Positions 17,758 to 26,013 of a DNA stretch of 64,000 nucleotides are shown piece by piece. Each line of letters begins with the position of its first letter. Within the stretch, counting starts at the first letter, position 1. The notes below the pieces were generated by a model. The model was given only the letters and a program-made list of their open reading frames with translations, ran no database searches and had not been told where the DNA came from. The position numbers were made by a program, and so were the translations under genes. Origin of the DNA: an uncultured Pseudomonadales bacterium (GTDB lineage Bacteria; Pseudomonadota; Gammaproteobacteria; Pseudomonadales; Azotimanducaceae). The DNA is taken from NCBI GenBank assembly GCA_951813515.1, contig OX638346.1, positions 1,481,617 through 1,545,616 of the forward strand, written 5' to 3'.

Positions 17758-18656
17758 TGGCGAAACCAGCGACGCGCGATGGATACTCCGACCAGTACAC
17801 AACGGATTGCGAGCGCGTCTTGGTGACGCTGCTTCGCGGACTTGGGCCATGGAAGGATTCCGTTTTCTTGATCGGCGGCCTGACGCCGAGGTATCTGGTG
17901 CCCGCCGAACTCCCCGGCGTGCCGCCGCATGCTGGCACGCTTGATGTGGACATCGTGGTGGATCTTCAGATCCTGGCGGACGTTGACGCGTACCATACGC
18001 TTGAAGACAACCTTCGGAAGATGGGTTTTACGCGCGCCGAAAATACACTTGGCCAGAAGTTGTCGTGGCGTTGGAAGACCGAAACTGAACGAGGCGCGCT
18101 CATGGTGCTGGAACTGCTTTGCGACGCCCCTGATATTGCGGGAGGCCGAGTTAGTCCCTTGCCCACTGATAGAGGAATCTCGGCGCTCAATATCCCACAC
18201 TCGTCTATCGTGTTCGACCTGTACCAGGTAGCGGAGGTCAGGGCGGAGCTTCTCGATGGTAATGGCATTGCCGCCGAACGCGTGAAGCATGCCGATGTGG
18301 TGAGCTTCACGTGCCTAAAGGCGTTCGCGTTCGATCAGCGTTTCGAACGGAAGGACGCACATGACATCATCCATTGTCTTGAGCACGCCCCTCAAGGCCT
18401 GGACGCGGTCGCCGAGAGCTTCCGCATGGCGATAAGCGGGACGCATGGCCCAGTGATCCAAGAATCGCTGGCGATCCTGCGCGATCGCTTTGCTCGAGAA
18501 GACAAAGTAGACGGCTATCGGAAGGACGGTCCTGTCGCGGTAGCGAAGTTCGAGATGGGAGACGGCAACGGACCGCAACAGCGAGAGGCTCGATTGCTGC
18601 GACAACGCGAGGCGACTGATGTAATCGAAGATCTCCTGGAGAGAGTCGGAAGTTGA
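17757..18656 (+). CDS. AbiEii/AbiGii-like nucleotidyltransferase (type IV toxin)
   Basis: A 299-residue protein with the DNA polymerase-beta-like nucleotidyltransferase signature: FLIGGLTPRYL at about residues 36-46 and the metal-binding pair in LDVDIVVDL at about residues 62-70. This is the pattern of AbiEii-type toxins, which modify tRNA or other targets and are neutralised by AbiEi without direct contact. The ATG at 17757 overlaps the stop of the antitoxin-like gene by one base; the longer upstream frame is rejected because it lies inside that gene. The pair is probably a mobile defence or addiction module. The exact substrate is unknown. Confidence 0.65.
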   Translation: MAKPATRDGYSDQYTTDCERVLVTLLRGLGPWKDSVFLIGGLTPRYLVPAELPGVPPHAGTLDVDIVVDLQILADVDAYHTLEDNLRKMGFTRAENTLGQKLSWRWKTETERGALMVLELLCDAPDIAGGRVSPLPTDRGISALNIPHSSIVFDLYQVAEVRAELLDGNGIAAERVKHADVVSFTCLKAFAFDQRFERKDAHDIIHCLEHAPQGLDAVAESFRMAISGTHGPVIQESLAILRDRFAREDKVDGYRKDGPVAVAKFEMGDGNGPQQREARLLRQREATDVIEDLLERVGS

Positions 18657-18690
18657 CCGATAGCGTAGGACCTAGAGGGGGAGGAGCAGC

Positions 18691-19509
18691 GTGAACAAAA
18701 TCACCGAACTGCAGACGTATCTCTACGATCTCCAGGGCTACCTGGTGGTCGAGGATGTCCTCGATGCCAACCAGGTGGCGGTCCTGAAAGCGAAGGTCGA
18801 TCAGCGGGACCTGTCCGCGTTGCCCCCAAGCCACCGCTTCGGCGGCGCCGGAGGTAGCGCGGAAACCGGGCCGGGTTTTCTGGCATGGGGAGAGGAATTC
18901 GTCGCGCTCATGGACCATCCGTTGGTCATGGTGGCCATGCGCGCGCAGCTTGGCGACTGCTTCCGCCTGGATCGGATCTTCGGCATGCATATGCGTCGCG
19001 GCCAGAAACAGAAGCGGCTGCATTCCGACTACGGGGCGTCGCAACCGTTTTCGCGCGCCGAGCCCGGGCGTTACTTCACGCCGCCGCTCCATGAAGCGCT
19101 CCATGGATTTGGCATCGCCGCCTGGAACCTGACCGACACGGGACCCGAACATGGGGGTTTGCGGGTCATACCGGGCAGCCACAACAGCCACTACAAGCTG
19201 CCGCAGGAGATCCGGGAGGAAACGTACGACGATGTAGTCACGATCATTGAAGCGCCGGCGGGAAGCGTCACGTTCTTCTCCGAAGCACTGACGCATGCCA
19301 CATCGACCTGGAGCGCCGACCATCACCGCTACACGCTGCTCTACAAGTACTGCGCATCGCAACTCTCGTGGTCGCGAGCGCGGGTCACGGCGCCTGAGCA
19401 CCTGCCGCTGACGGACAGGCAGCGGCAACTGCTGGAAGAGCCCGCGGGCGCCCACTGGTTCTTTCGAAGCCTGTTTGAAGAGGACGCTCCGGCAGGCACC
19501 AAGTCATGA
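18691..19509 (+). CDS. Phytanoyl-CoA dioxygenase (PhyH) family protein
   Basis: Fe(II)/2-oxoglutarate-dependent oxygenase of 272 residues. The metal triad is visible: H111-x-D113 in LHSDYG and H202 in LTHATSTW. R213 in HHRYTLLYK is a likely 2-oxoglutarate contact. PGSHNSHY near residue 161 is typical of PhyH proteins. A GGGGAGGAG ribosome-binding region precedes the GTG-AAC start region (GTG at 18691). It overlaps the following BCCT transporter by 4 bases (ATGA). The coupling suggests that it hydroxylates, or helps break down, the compound which that carrier imports; the substrate is not identifiable. Confidence 0.83.
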   Translation: MNKITELQTYLYDLQGYLVVEDVLDANQVAVLKAKVDQRDLSALPPSHRFGGAGGSAETGPGFLAWGEEFVALMDHPLVMVAMRAQLGDCFRLDRIFGMHMRRGQKQKRLHSDYGASQPFSRAEPGRYFTPPLHEALHGFGIAAWNLTDTGPEHGGLRVIPGSHNSHYKLPQEIREETYDDVVTIIEAPAGSVTFFSEALTHATSTWSADHHRYTLLYKYCASQLSWSRARVTAPEHLPLTDRQRQLLEEPAGAHWFFRSLFEEDAPAGTKS

Positions 19510-21020
19510 CAAGGCCGACGATCGATTGGCCGCTGTTCGGTGCGAGCGCGATACTGATCCTGGGCGTGTGCGGGGCAATGGCCCTGGTCCCCGAACAGTC
19601 TTCGGTACTGGTTGCCGGGGTATACGACTGGATTTCCGGCCATCTCGGTCTCTTGTACCAGTGGATGACCCTTGGCGCGACCGTCGTGCTGTTGATCGTC
19701 GCATTCGGCAAGTACGGCCAGCGCCGGCTGGGTGGGGAGGATGCGAAGGCGGATTACTCCAACTTCTCGTGGATGGCGATGCTGTTCTGCGCCGGGATTG
19801 GCGCTGGGCTGATGTACTGGTCCGTCATCGAGTGGGCCTACTACCTGGATACGCCGCCACTGGGGCTCGAAGGGGGTTCCCCAGAGGCGCAGGAGTGGGC
19901 GGCCACCTACGGCATCTTTCACTGGGGCCTGTCGGCATGGTGCATCTATTGCCTGCCGACCGTCGCCATCGCCTACCCCTACTACCAGCGCAAGATTCCG
20001 TACCTGCGGCTGTCGACGTCGCTGGTCGGCCTTTGCGGCGACGACGTGGTGAACAGGCCGCTCGGCCGGGTTGTCGACTTCGTCTTCGTCATCGCCCTGG
20101 TGGGGGGCACGGGCACGTCGCTAGGGCTTGCAACACCGATGATCGCCGCTTGCGTCAGCGCCCTGTTCGGAACCCCCGAGTCCTTCGCCCTGGAGGTCGC
20201 GGTGCTGTTTGTGGTGGTCGGCCTGTTCGCGTTCAGCGTATACCTCGGGCTGGATCGGGGCATCAAGCGCCTGAGCAACATCAACGCCGCGGTGGCGGGT
20301 CTCTTCGTGCTGTTCGTGCTGTTGGCGGGTCCCACCTACTTCGTGCTGAAGCTCGGCACGAACAGTCTCGGCCTGATGGTGCAGGAGTTCGTGCGCCTCA
20401 ACACCTGGACGGACCCGATCCTCGAAACCGGGTTCGTGGAGGACTGGAGCGTTTTCTACTGGGCCTGGTGGCTGGCCTATGGTCCCTACATCGGCGTATT
20501 CGTCACGCGCATCTCGCGCGGCCGGACGCTCAAGCAACTCATTCTCGGCATGGTCGGCTTTGGCACCCTGGGTTGCGCGATCTTCTTCATATGCATCGGC
20601 AATACGGCGATGTGGATGGACTTGCAGGGCATCGTTCCGGTGCGCGAACTCGTGGCCGCCGGCAGCGCGGATACGGCGATCGCACGCATTGTCGAAGCGT
20701 TGCCGCTGCATCCGCTGCCGCTTGTCGCCTTCATCGTGGTGACGTTCATCTTCATCGCCACGACCTATGACTCGGGGTCCTACGCCATCTCCGCCGCGGC
20801 AACGCGACGCCTGGTGGTCGGCGTCAATCCGCACCGCTGGCATCGCGTCTTCTGGGCGTTCTCGCTCGCGATACTCCCCGTCACGCTCATGCTGGTGGAC
20901 GATGGCCTGGATGCGGTCAAGTCGGCGGTGCTGGTGGTGTCGCTGCCGCTGCTGGCCATCGGCGTGGCGATGGTGGTGTCGTTGTTCAGGACCTTGCGGG
21001 GACCGGACCCGCCGGGGTAG
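19506..21020 (+). CDS. BCCT family transporter (betaine/carnitine/choline type)
   Basis: Secondary carrier of 504 residues with about 12 transmembrane helices. The family fingerprints are WMAMLFCAGIGAGLMYW near residue 90 (glycine-rich TM3) and WAWWLAYGPYIGVFVTRISR near residue 320, with the conserved tryptophans of the aromatic substrate box. RISRGRT matches the BCCT signature. There is no long C-terminal osmosensing tail. It is translationally coupled to the PhyH dioxygenase, so uptake of a quaternary amine (betaine, carnitine or a relative) as nutrient or osmolyte is likely; specificity is not determined. Confidence 0.9.
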   Translation: MTRPTIDWPLFGASAILILGVCGAMALVPEQSSVLVAGVYDWISGHLGLLYQWMTLGATVVLLIVAFGKYGQRRLGGEDAKADYSNFSWMAMLFCAGIGAGLMYWSVIEWAYYLDTPPLGLEGGSPEAQEWAATYGIFHWGLSAWCIYCLPTVAIAYPYYQRKIPYLRLSTSLVGLCGDDVVNRPLGRVVDFVFVIALVGGTGTSLGLATPMIAACVSALFGTPESFALEVAVLFVVVGLFAFSVYLGLDRGIKRLSNINAAVAGLFVLFVLLAGPTYFVLKLGTNSLGLMVQEFVRLNTWTDPILETGFVEDWSVFYWAWWLAYGPYIGVFVTRISRGRTLKQLILGMVGFGTLGCAIFFICIGNTAMWMDLQGIVPVRELVAAGSADTAIARIVEALPLHPLPLVAFIVVTFIFIATTYDSGSYAISAAATRRLVVGVNPHRWHRVFWAFSLAILPVTLMLVDDGLDAVKSAVLVVSLPLLAIGVAMVVSLFRTLRGPDPPG

Positions 21021-21130
21021 CCGCCATCGGCCGCGTTCGGTGGGGAGGCGATCAGTCTTAATTACACGTACGGAAGCCGCCTCCAACGAAGAGGGACACG
21101 CCGCCCGCTAGGGAGATGGGTCTCGCAGCG

Positions 21131-22135
21131 TTAGTTCGAGCAGCGGCCGCCGCCGAGTACGCAGAACCGCGAACAGTGGGGGTGGTTGAGGGTCACTTCG
21201 CCCATGCTGTCGGCAAGCCGTGAGCCCATGCGGGACGCTTCGACGTAGGGAAGCAACGTACAACTCACGACTTCCGGCGCGTCCGCGCCCTTGCGCTTGA
21301 TCACCATGCGGGAAGAGGCGCACATCATGTCGTCGGGCCGCACGCCTAGGAGACCCCAGCATTCCGTGGAAATCTCCGGGGTGTCGGTGCTCTCGTTCAT
21401 TTCGGGGAACAGCACGAGGGACTCGGGCGAATACGCGTCGACATCGACGTTTTCAGCCTGGAACAGCGCGCGAAATCCGTCCCGTAGCGCCGTCTCGTCG
21501 TCGCCCCAGCGCTGCCGGCCGGCGACGCGTGGGGCGAAACCGTGAGCGCTGAGCCAACGAAGTCCCTGCATGGTTGGCACCCAGGAACGGCGCCCGCGTT
21601 CCTGCTCGTGCAATTCCTGCAGGAAGTGATCCACCGATACGCGCAAGACCAAGCGGTCGCCGAACTCGGCCAGCAGTGCCAGCAACCCGTCGGCGCACTT
21701 CATCATCGGGCGCATGGCGTTGGTCAGCACCAATACGCGGTATCCGGCCTGCAGGCTGGATTCCAGCATTGGCAGGGTGTCCGGATTCATGAACGGTTCG
21801 CCGCCGGTGAAACCGATCTCCTCGGTGCCGAGACCGAGCGTGGCTACTTCGTCGAGGTACTCCTGCGCTTCCTCCCGGCCTAGGTATACCAGGCGGTCAT
21901 TGCTGGGGCTGGACTCGATGTAACAGTTGTCGCAGGTCAGGTTGCAAAGCGTGCCGGTGTTGAACCAGAGGGTGCGCAGTGTGCGCAGGGCCACCCGGGC
22001 GCGCGGTTTGCCGTCCGCTGTCCAGTCGGGGTCGAGGAACTTCCCATTGAGAACGACGGCGTGACCGTTCGCTTGCGGCAAGGCAGCGGCGGGCCGGTCC
22101 TGTGCCGGTGTCCTGACAATGATTTCGGCCATCAA
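21131..22135 (-). CDS. Radical SAM protein of unknown function
   Basis: A 334-residue radical SAM enzyme. The cluster motif is CNLTCDNC (C64, C68, C71) followed by YIESSP, and GFTGGEPFMNP near residue 108 is the GGE motif that binds SAM. The C-terminus carries another cysteine group (HCSRFCVLGGGRC), which could bind an auxiliary cluster. The ORF has two adjacent ATG codons at 22135 and 22132. The neighbours are an aldo/keto reductase upstream on the same strand (182-base gap) and a convergent BCCT carrier, neither of which fixes the reaction. I do not recognise a named subfamily. Confidence 0.82.
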   Translation of the reverse strand: MMAEIIVRTPAQDRPAAALPQANGHAVVLNGKFLDPDWTADGKPRARVALRTLRTLWFNTGTLCNLTCDNCYIESSPSNDRLVYLGREEAQEYLDEVATLGLGTEEIGFTGGEPFMNPDTLPMLESSLQAGYRVLVLTNAMRPMMKCADGLLALLAEFGDRLVLRVSVDHFLQELHEQERGRRSWVPTMQGLRWLSAHGFAPRVAGRQRWGDDETALRDGFRALFQAENVDVDAYSPESLVLFPEMNESTDTPEISTECWGLLGVRPDDMMCASSRMVIKRKGADAPEVVSCTLLPYVEASRMGSRLADSMGEVTLNHPHCSRFCVLGGGRCSN

Positions 22136-22317
22136 CCGATCCCCTGCTGCATGCCGTCTGAAAGCCTGATCCGCCTGCCGGATGAAATGTTAGGCGGTAT
22201 CCCGAAAGAGCGCCACGAGACGGTCGCGCCTATGCGTTTGACGTATTCATCCTGTCGAAGTTCTTCGCCCTCGGGGGCGCAGGCCGGAAAAAGGCTGGTA
22301 CGTCGGCGCGGTGAGAC

Positions 22318-23409
22318 CTATTCGGGCGTTGGGGCGGCGGGGTCCAACACTCCTTCGGCCACGAATTCGCGCCATACGTCAGCGGGGATCTCGGTCTGCA
22401 GGAGGCGATGGTTCTCTCGCGGCTCGTCGGGGTTCCTCGCGCCGGGGATGACTGCGGCAACCACAGGGTGCGCCAAGGGGAATTGCAACGCCGCGGCAGC
22501 CAGTGGCACGCCGTGACGTTCGCAGATCGCCCGCATGCGTCTTGACCTATCGACTATTTCGGGAGAAGCGCGCCCATACATGTAGGAGGCCGTTTCATCG
22601 CCTGAAACCAGCCATCCGCCGGCGAAGGGCGCTGCCACGATCACGCCGATGCCGCGCTCCTGGCAGAGAGGGAAGATGCGACGAAGCGCGCGAGTCTCGA
22701 GCAGGGTGTATCCGCCCGCGACCGTGAAGAAATCGAGGTCGACCAGGTCGGCGATGCGCTCGGTGAGCCGTTCGTGGGCGCCGTCTTCCCAACTGTAGGC
22801 ATTACGTGACTCGAGGTTGCACCCGCTGCCGATGGCCTGGATGCTCCCCTCGGCGCGCAGCGTCTCCAATGCGATAGCGCCGCCTCCGCCGTCGCGGGAG
22901 AGTTCGTCCAGGTGGTGCTCGGCGCGTTCGACCGTCTGGTAGCCGTAGTCGAGGTCGTGAATGGTGAGCGAATCCACGGTCGATGTGCCGAGGCGCTGCA
23001 GCGAGTCCCGGTGCTGCTCCAGGATGCGGTCGTGGGTGTATTCGAACTGCAGGCGAAACCCGGTGGCCGGGTCCCTCGGCGTACGTTCCGATCCGCTGGG
23101 GGTCTTGCTGCTCGCCTTCTTGTCCTCTATCGGCTCCGGCACGAGGGACTTGCCGATCTTGGTGTTGATTCGGTACTGATCCCGTTCCGCCATGCCGGAG
23201 AGGGCCAGCCCCAGGCGCCGCTCCGACCGTCCCATGCCGTAGAAGGGTGCCGTGTCGTAGAACCGGACCCCGGTGTCCCAGGCGGCAGCCACCGTGTCGA
23301 GGCTCGTCTGGTTCGTGATCCACCCCATGCCGATCGTTCCGCCACCGAAACCGAGGGGGGTGACCTGCAGGCGGCTCTTCCCGACGTTGCGTTTTCTTGT
23401 GATGTCCAT
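22318..23409 (-). CDS. Aldo/keto reductase
   Basis: NAD(P)H-dependent oxidoreductase with a TIM barrel, 363 residues from the ATG at 23409 (a TTG at 23421 is in frame). The catalytic tetrad can be placed: D and Y in FYDTAPFYG, K in NTKIGK and H in TIHDLDYG. PLGFGGGTIG lies at the N-terminus. The layout resembles the fucose dehydrogenase/D-threo-aldose dehydrogenase branch, but that is a weak inference. It sits 18 bases after the avidin-like gene on the same strand, so the two are probably cotranscribed. Confidence 0.87.
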   Translation of the reverse strand: MDITRKRNVGKSRLQVTPLGFGGGTIGMGWITNQTSLDTVAAAWDTGVRFYDTAPFYGMGRSERRLGLALSGMAERDQYRINTKIGKSLVPEPIEDKKASSKTPSGSERTPRDPATGFRLQFEYTHDRILEQHRDSLQRLGTSTVDSLTIHDLDYGYQTVERAEHHLDELSRDGGGGAIALETLRAEGSIQAIGSGCNLESRNAYSWEDGAHERLTERIADLVDLDFFTVAGGYTLLETRALRRIFPLCQERGIGVIVAAPFAGGWLVSGDETASYMYGRASPEIVDRSRRMRAICERHGVPLAAAALQFPLAHPVVAAVIPGARNPDEPRENHRLLQTEIPADVWREFVAEGVLDPAAPTPE

Positions 23410-23427
23410 CAGAGAATCCAATAGTGT

Positions 23428-23802
23428 CTATTCAGCGCCTTCGCGCTCGAAGATGTCCACGTTTGTCATGAATGTGTTCCACACTTCCGTAGGTTTCGAG
23501 TGCGCTTCGTCCTCGAATTGCCGCGCCAGCACCCACATGGCATGAATCCTATCGTGGCCGTTGGCATCGACAGCGAGGCGGCAGGCAAACGAAGCGACGG
23601 CATGCAGGTTGGTGCCGGCATCTCGCCAATCGACCTCGAACGCCAGCAGCTCGCCGTTGAGTTTGCCAGAGACGGGGTAACCTCTGTCAGATGTCGCCCG
23701 GCCCTTTCGAGACCGGAACTCGCCCCTGACGCGTCCGCTCGCGTCCGTCTCGAACGTTACCGTGGAGCCGTTCTGGTTGACCCAGGTGCCGTTGATGTCC
23801 AT
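23428..23802 (-). CDS. Avidin/streptavidin-like protein, leaderless
   Basis: A 124-residue protein that aligns by eye with streptavidin over its whole length. The first strand GTWVNQNGS matches the biotin contacts N23 and S27 (here N9, S13). W59, W90, W108 and D116 match W79, W108, W120 and D128. Several biotin contacts are changed: F29 for Y43, A68 for S88, A70 for T90, and F72 for W92. There is no signal peptide; GGAGG sits 6 bases before the ATG at 23802 and fixes the start. Most known avidins are secreted, so this one probably acts in the cytoplasm, perhaps binding biotin weakly or another ligand. It is upstream of an aldo/keto reductase in the same direction. Confidence 0.75.
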   Translation of the reverse strand: MDINGTWVNQNGSTVTFETDASGRVRGEFRSRKGRATSDRGYPVSGKLNGELLAFEVDWRDAGTNLHAVASFACRLAVDANGHDRIHAMWVLARQFEDEAHSKPTEVWNTFMTNVDIFEREGAE

Positions 23803-23901
23803 TCGCGCCTCCGACGCCGATTCCGGGAAGTGTGTTCACGAGCGGGTAGCGGATACTATTAGCCTTCCCGCCACCGAGCTTCAAGGTTACTACGCAGAGC
23901 C

Positions 23902-25014
23902 ATGTCGTCGTCTTCGCCCAAAGCGCCGCTTGATCGCGCGCGCTCTCTCGTCCCGCAGATTTCGGCGCTGGCCGACCGAATAGACGCGGCGCGGGAATTG
24001 CCGCGGGAACTCTCCGACGCGTTGATCGAGGGAGGCATATTTCGGCTGCTGGTGCCGCGCTCCCTGGGCGGTGAAGAAATCGACTGGCTCGAGTTTCTCG
24101 ACGTGGTGCGGACCATTGCGGAAGCCGACGGCAGTACCGGCTGGTGCGTGAACCAGGGCGCGGTATTCGCCACGACGAGCGCCCGTTGCCGGGAACCGAT
24201 GGCGCGGGAAGTCTGGGGCAACCCGCGAACGGTGGTTGGCAACGGGCCGCCCCAAGGTTCGGAGTCCGTCGAGGTGGATGGCGGCTACAGGCTGACGGGC
24301 CGTTGGATGTTCTCGAGCGGTTGCCGACATGCCAACTGGATTGCGGCGGTGGCATCCGGCCGGTTGCATCTGTTGCCCCGGGAGGAAGTGGAGTTCCTGG
24401 ACGTGTGGCAGGTGCAGGGCTTGCGTGGAACGGGGAGTTTTGGTTTTCAGACGCGCGACCGGTTCGTGCCCGAATCCCGCGTGATGCATATGCCCGGCAA
24501 GACACGGGAGGAAGGACCGCTCTACGTCATCTCGCAGCACCTGCTTTTCGGCTGCGGCTTCGGCTGCGTGGCCCTTGGCGTGGCTCGGGCCGCCATCGAT
24601 GCTGCCATCGACCTCTCCCTGACCAAGGTAGGGCGCTACGGCAAGCGACCGCTGGCCGAGAACAGCGTCGTGCAGCAGCAGGTCGGCATGGCGGAAGCGA
24701 CCTGGGCCGCAGCCAGGGCATTGCTGTATGAGAGCGCCGGCCACGTATGGGAGCGGGTGCGCGAGACCGGCGAGATCACGGTCGGACAGCGCATCCGGCT
24801 GCGCATGGCGGGAACGCATGCGATTCGCCAGTCGGCAAAGGCCGTGGACATCGTCTACAACCTGAGCGGTTCGGACGCCATCTTCGCTACGCGGGCGATT
24901 CAGCGCCGGTTCCAGGACGCGCACGTCATTACGCAGCAGGTCCAGGGCCGGCAGTCTCACTACGAAACCGTTGGCCAGTTCCTGCTGGATCAGGACCCGG
25001 AGGGCGTGTTCTGA
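23902..25014 (+). CDS. Acyl-CoA dehydrogenase-fold flavoprotein (probable class D flavin monooxygenase)
   Basis: A 370-residue protein with the acyl-CoA dehydrogenase fold. The N-terminal helical domain includes FRLLVPRSLGG near residue 47. The middle beta domain has LTGRWMFSSGCRHANW near residue 132. The C-terminal domain ends RRFQDAHVITQQVQGRQ and is of the Acyl-CoA_dh_2 type. This arrangement is shared by two-component flavin monooxygenases such as HpaB/DszC-like enzymes and by NmoA-type oxidases. These use reduced flavin from a partner reductase, which I do not see next door. It diverges from the avidin-like gene. The substrate is unknown. Confidence 0.75.
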   Translation: MSSSSPKAPLDRARSLVPQISALADRIDAARELPRELSDALIEGGIFRLLVPRSLGGEEIDWLEFLDVVRTIAEADGSTGWCVNQGAVFATTSARCREPMAREVWGNPRTVVGNGPPQGSESVEVDGGYRLTGRWMFSSGCRHANWIAAVASGRLHLLPREEVEFLDVWQVQGLRGTGSFGFQTRDRFVPESRVMHMPGKTREEGPLYVISQHLLFGCGFGCVALGVARAAIDAAIDLSLTKVGRYGKRPLAENSVVQQQVGMAEATWAAARALLYESAGHVWERVRETGEITVGQRIRLRMAGTHAIRQSAKAVDIVYNLSGSDAIFATRAIQRRFQDAHVITQQVQGRQSHYETVGQFLLDQDPEGVF

Positions 25015-25140
25015 CAAGGGGGCAGCGCGGCGGTCTACGAGTTGCTGCGCTCGATCATCCTAGAGGTGGGAGCGGCGATCACGGCGGCTAGGAGTCGGGA
25101 GGTGTCCCGATGACGAGGATCCCCACACATCACAGCAATC

Positions 25141-25194
25141 GTGAAATTCACGCTAAAGACACGTTAATTGGCTAGGTATTAGCGTTAATTTCAC
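25141..25194. repeat. Imperfect inverted repeat in the spacer after the flavoprotein gene
   Basis: Sixteen-base arms GTGAAATTCACGCTAA (25141-25156) and TTAGCGTTAATTTCAC (25179-25194) are inverted with one mismatch around 22 bases. The loop also contains CGTTAATT, a direct copy of part of the right arm. The sequence is AT-rich against a GC-rich background and lies about 85 bases upstream of the membrane-anchored ORF that precedes the metzincin-LRR gene. It may be an operator for that gene pair or a terminator of the preceding gene; there is no T-run. Confidence 0.4.
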
Positions 25195-25278
25195 AAAACG
25201 CGGCTGCGTTTCTCGGCGCGCCGTGACATTCTTAACAGCGAACGGTTCTACTGGAATCGGCGGTGAAGTTGGAGAAGA

Positions 25279-26013
25279 GTGGGAATCAAGCAGCTCTCGA
25301 TTGAAAGCCGTGAGTCGCTGACGCGACGTTTCAGACGATGTCTCCGGATTCGGCAGCGAGGGTGTGTCCAGGACGTTGTGAGCCGCGCGGTTTTTTTGAC
25401 GTTCCTCGTTATCGTATCGGTCGCGGCATACATCTGGTTCGGGGCTCAACACCGCGCTGGGAGTCTTCCGAAAGACACATCTGAATCGGTTTTTCGAGGG
25501 CCGTCTATGGGTTCCGCAACCACGCTCCCAGCAACATCGTCATCTTCGTCGTTCGCGGAACCGATTTGGCGAGCCGTCGACGAACGAGCCGCCGGTCGCC
25601 TTCCACGCTTCGAGGAAGATTGGTCGGAGGAGGGTCGTGTCCTAGTGGACGTGTCCAGCGCAGTGGGCGAAGCAGGGACGTGGCGGGTAGGAGAGCGGGT
25701 GACCATCGACATCCCTCAACTGGGAGATCGCTATCAAGCAACCATCGACCGGATCGACGACGGGCCCGGCGGATATTCGCGTTCCGCTCGCGGATTGATC
25801 CGCAGCGACAATGGGCAGAATCGACGCGCGGTTGTGACCGTCGGGCCGACGCGCGTGTTGGCGTACATCGACACCCCACAGGGTTCCTACCAACTCGTGG
25901 GTGACGCCCGTTTGGGCTGGCTGCTGCCATCTTCGAGCATGATGGAGGGCTGGGACTTCAGCCGGCCCGACTACATCCTCCCGGATGGGGCTGAGCCGAG
26001 CGGTGCGTATTAG
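25279..26013 (+). CDS. Membrane-anchored hypothetical protein (prodomain-like) upstream of the metzincin-LRR gene
   Basis: A 244-residue protein starting at GTG 25279 (GGAGAAGA just before it). A basic N-terminus is followed by one membrane helix at about residues 37-54 (AVFLTFLVIVSVAAYIWF) and a Ser/Thr-rich linker. A beta-rich region from about residue 110 has repeated strand patterns (RVTIDIPQLG, RAVVTVGPTRVLAYID, GSYQLVG). That strand pattern resembles the N-terminal prodomains of secreted metzincin proteases, which normally sit in the same polypeptide as the protease. Here the next gene, overlapping by 29 bases, encodes the HELGH protease. Function as an anchored chaperone or inhibitor is therefore an inference. 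Confidence 0.55.
   Translation: MGIKQLSIESRESLTRRFRRCLRIRQRGCVQDVVSRAVFLTFLVIVSVAAYIWFGAQHRAGSLPKDTSESVFRGPSMGSATTLPATSSSSSFAEPIWRAVDERAAGRLPRFEEDWSEEGRVLVDVSSAVGEAGTWRVGERVTIDIPQLGDRYQATIDRIDDGPGGYSRSARGLIRSDNGQNRRAVVTVGPTRVLAYIDTPQGSYQLVGDARLGWLLPSSSMMEGWDFSRPDYILPDGAEPSGAY

Noticed and set aside
22136..22317. Possible small gene between the aldo/keto reductase and radical SAM genes
   Set aside because: No ORF with a ribosome-binding site and plausible composition; the only frames are short shadows.
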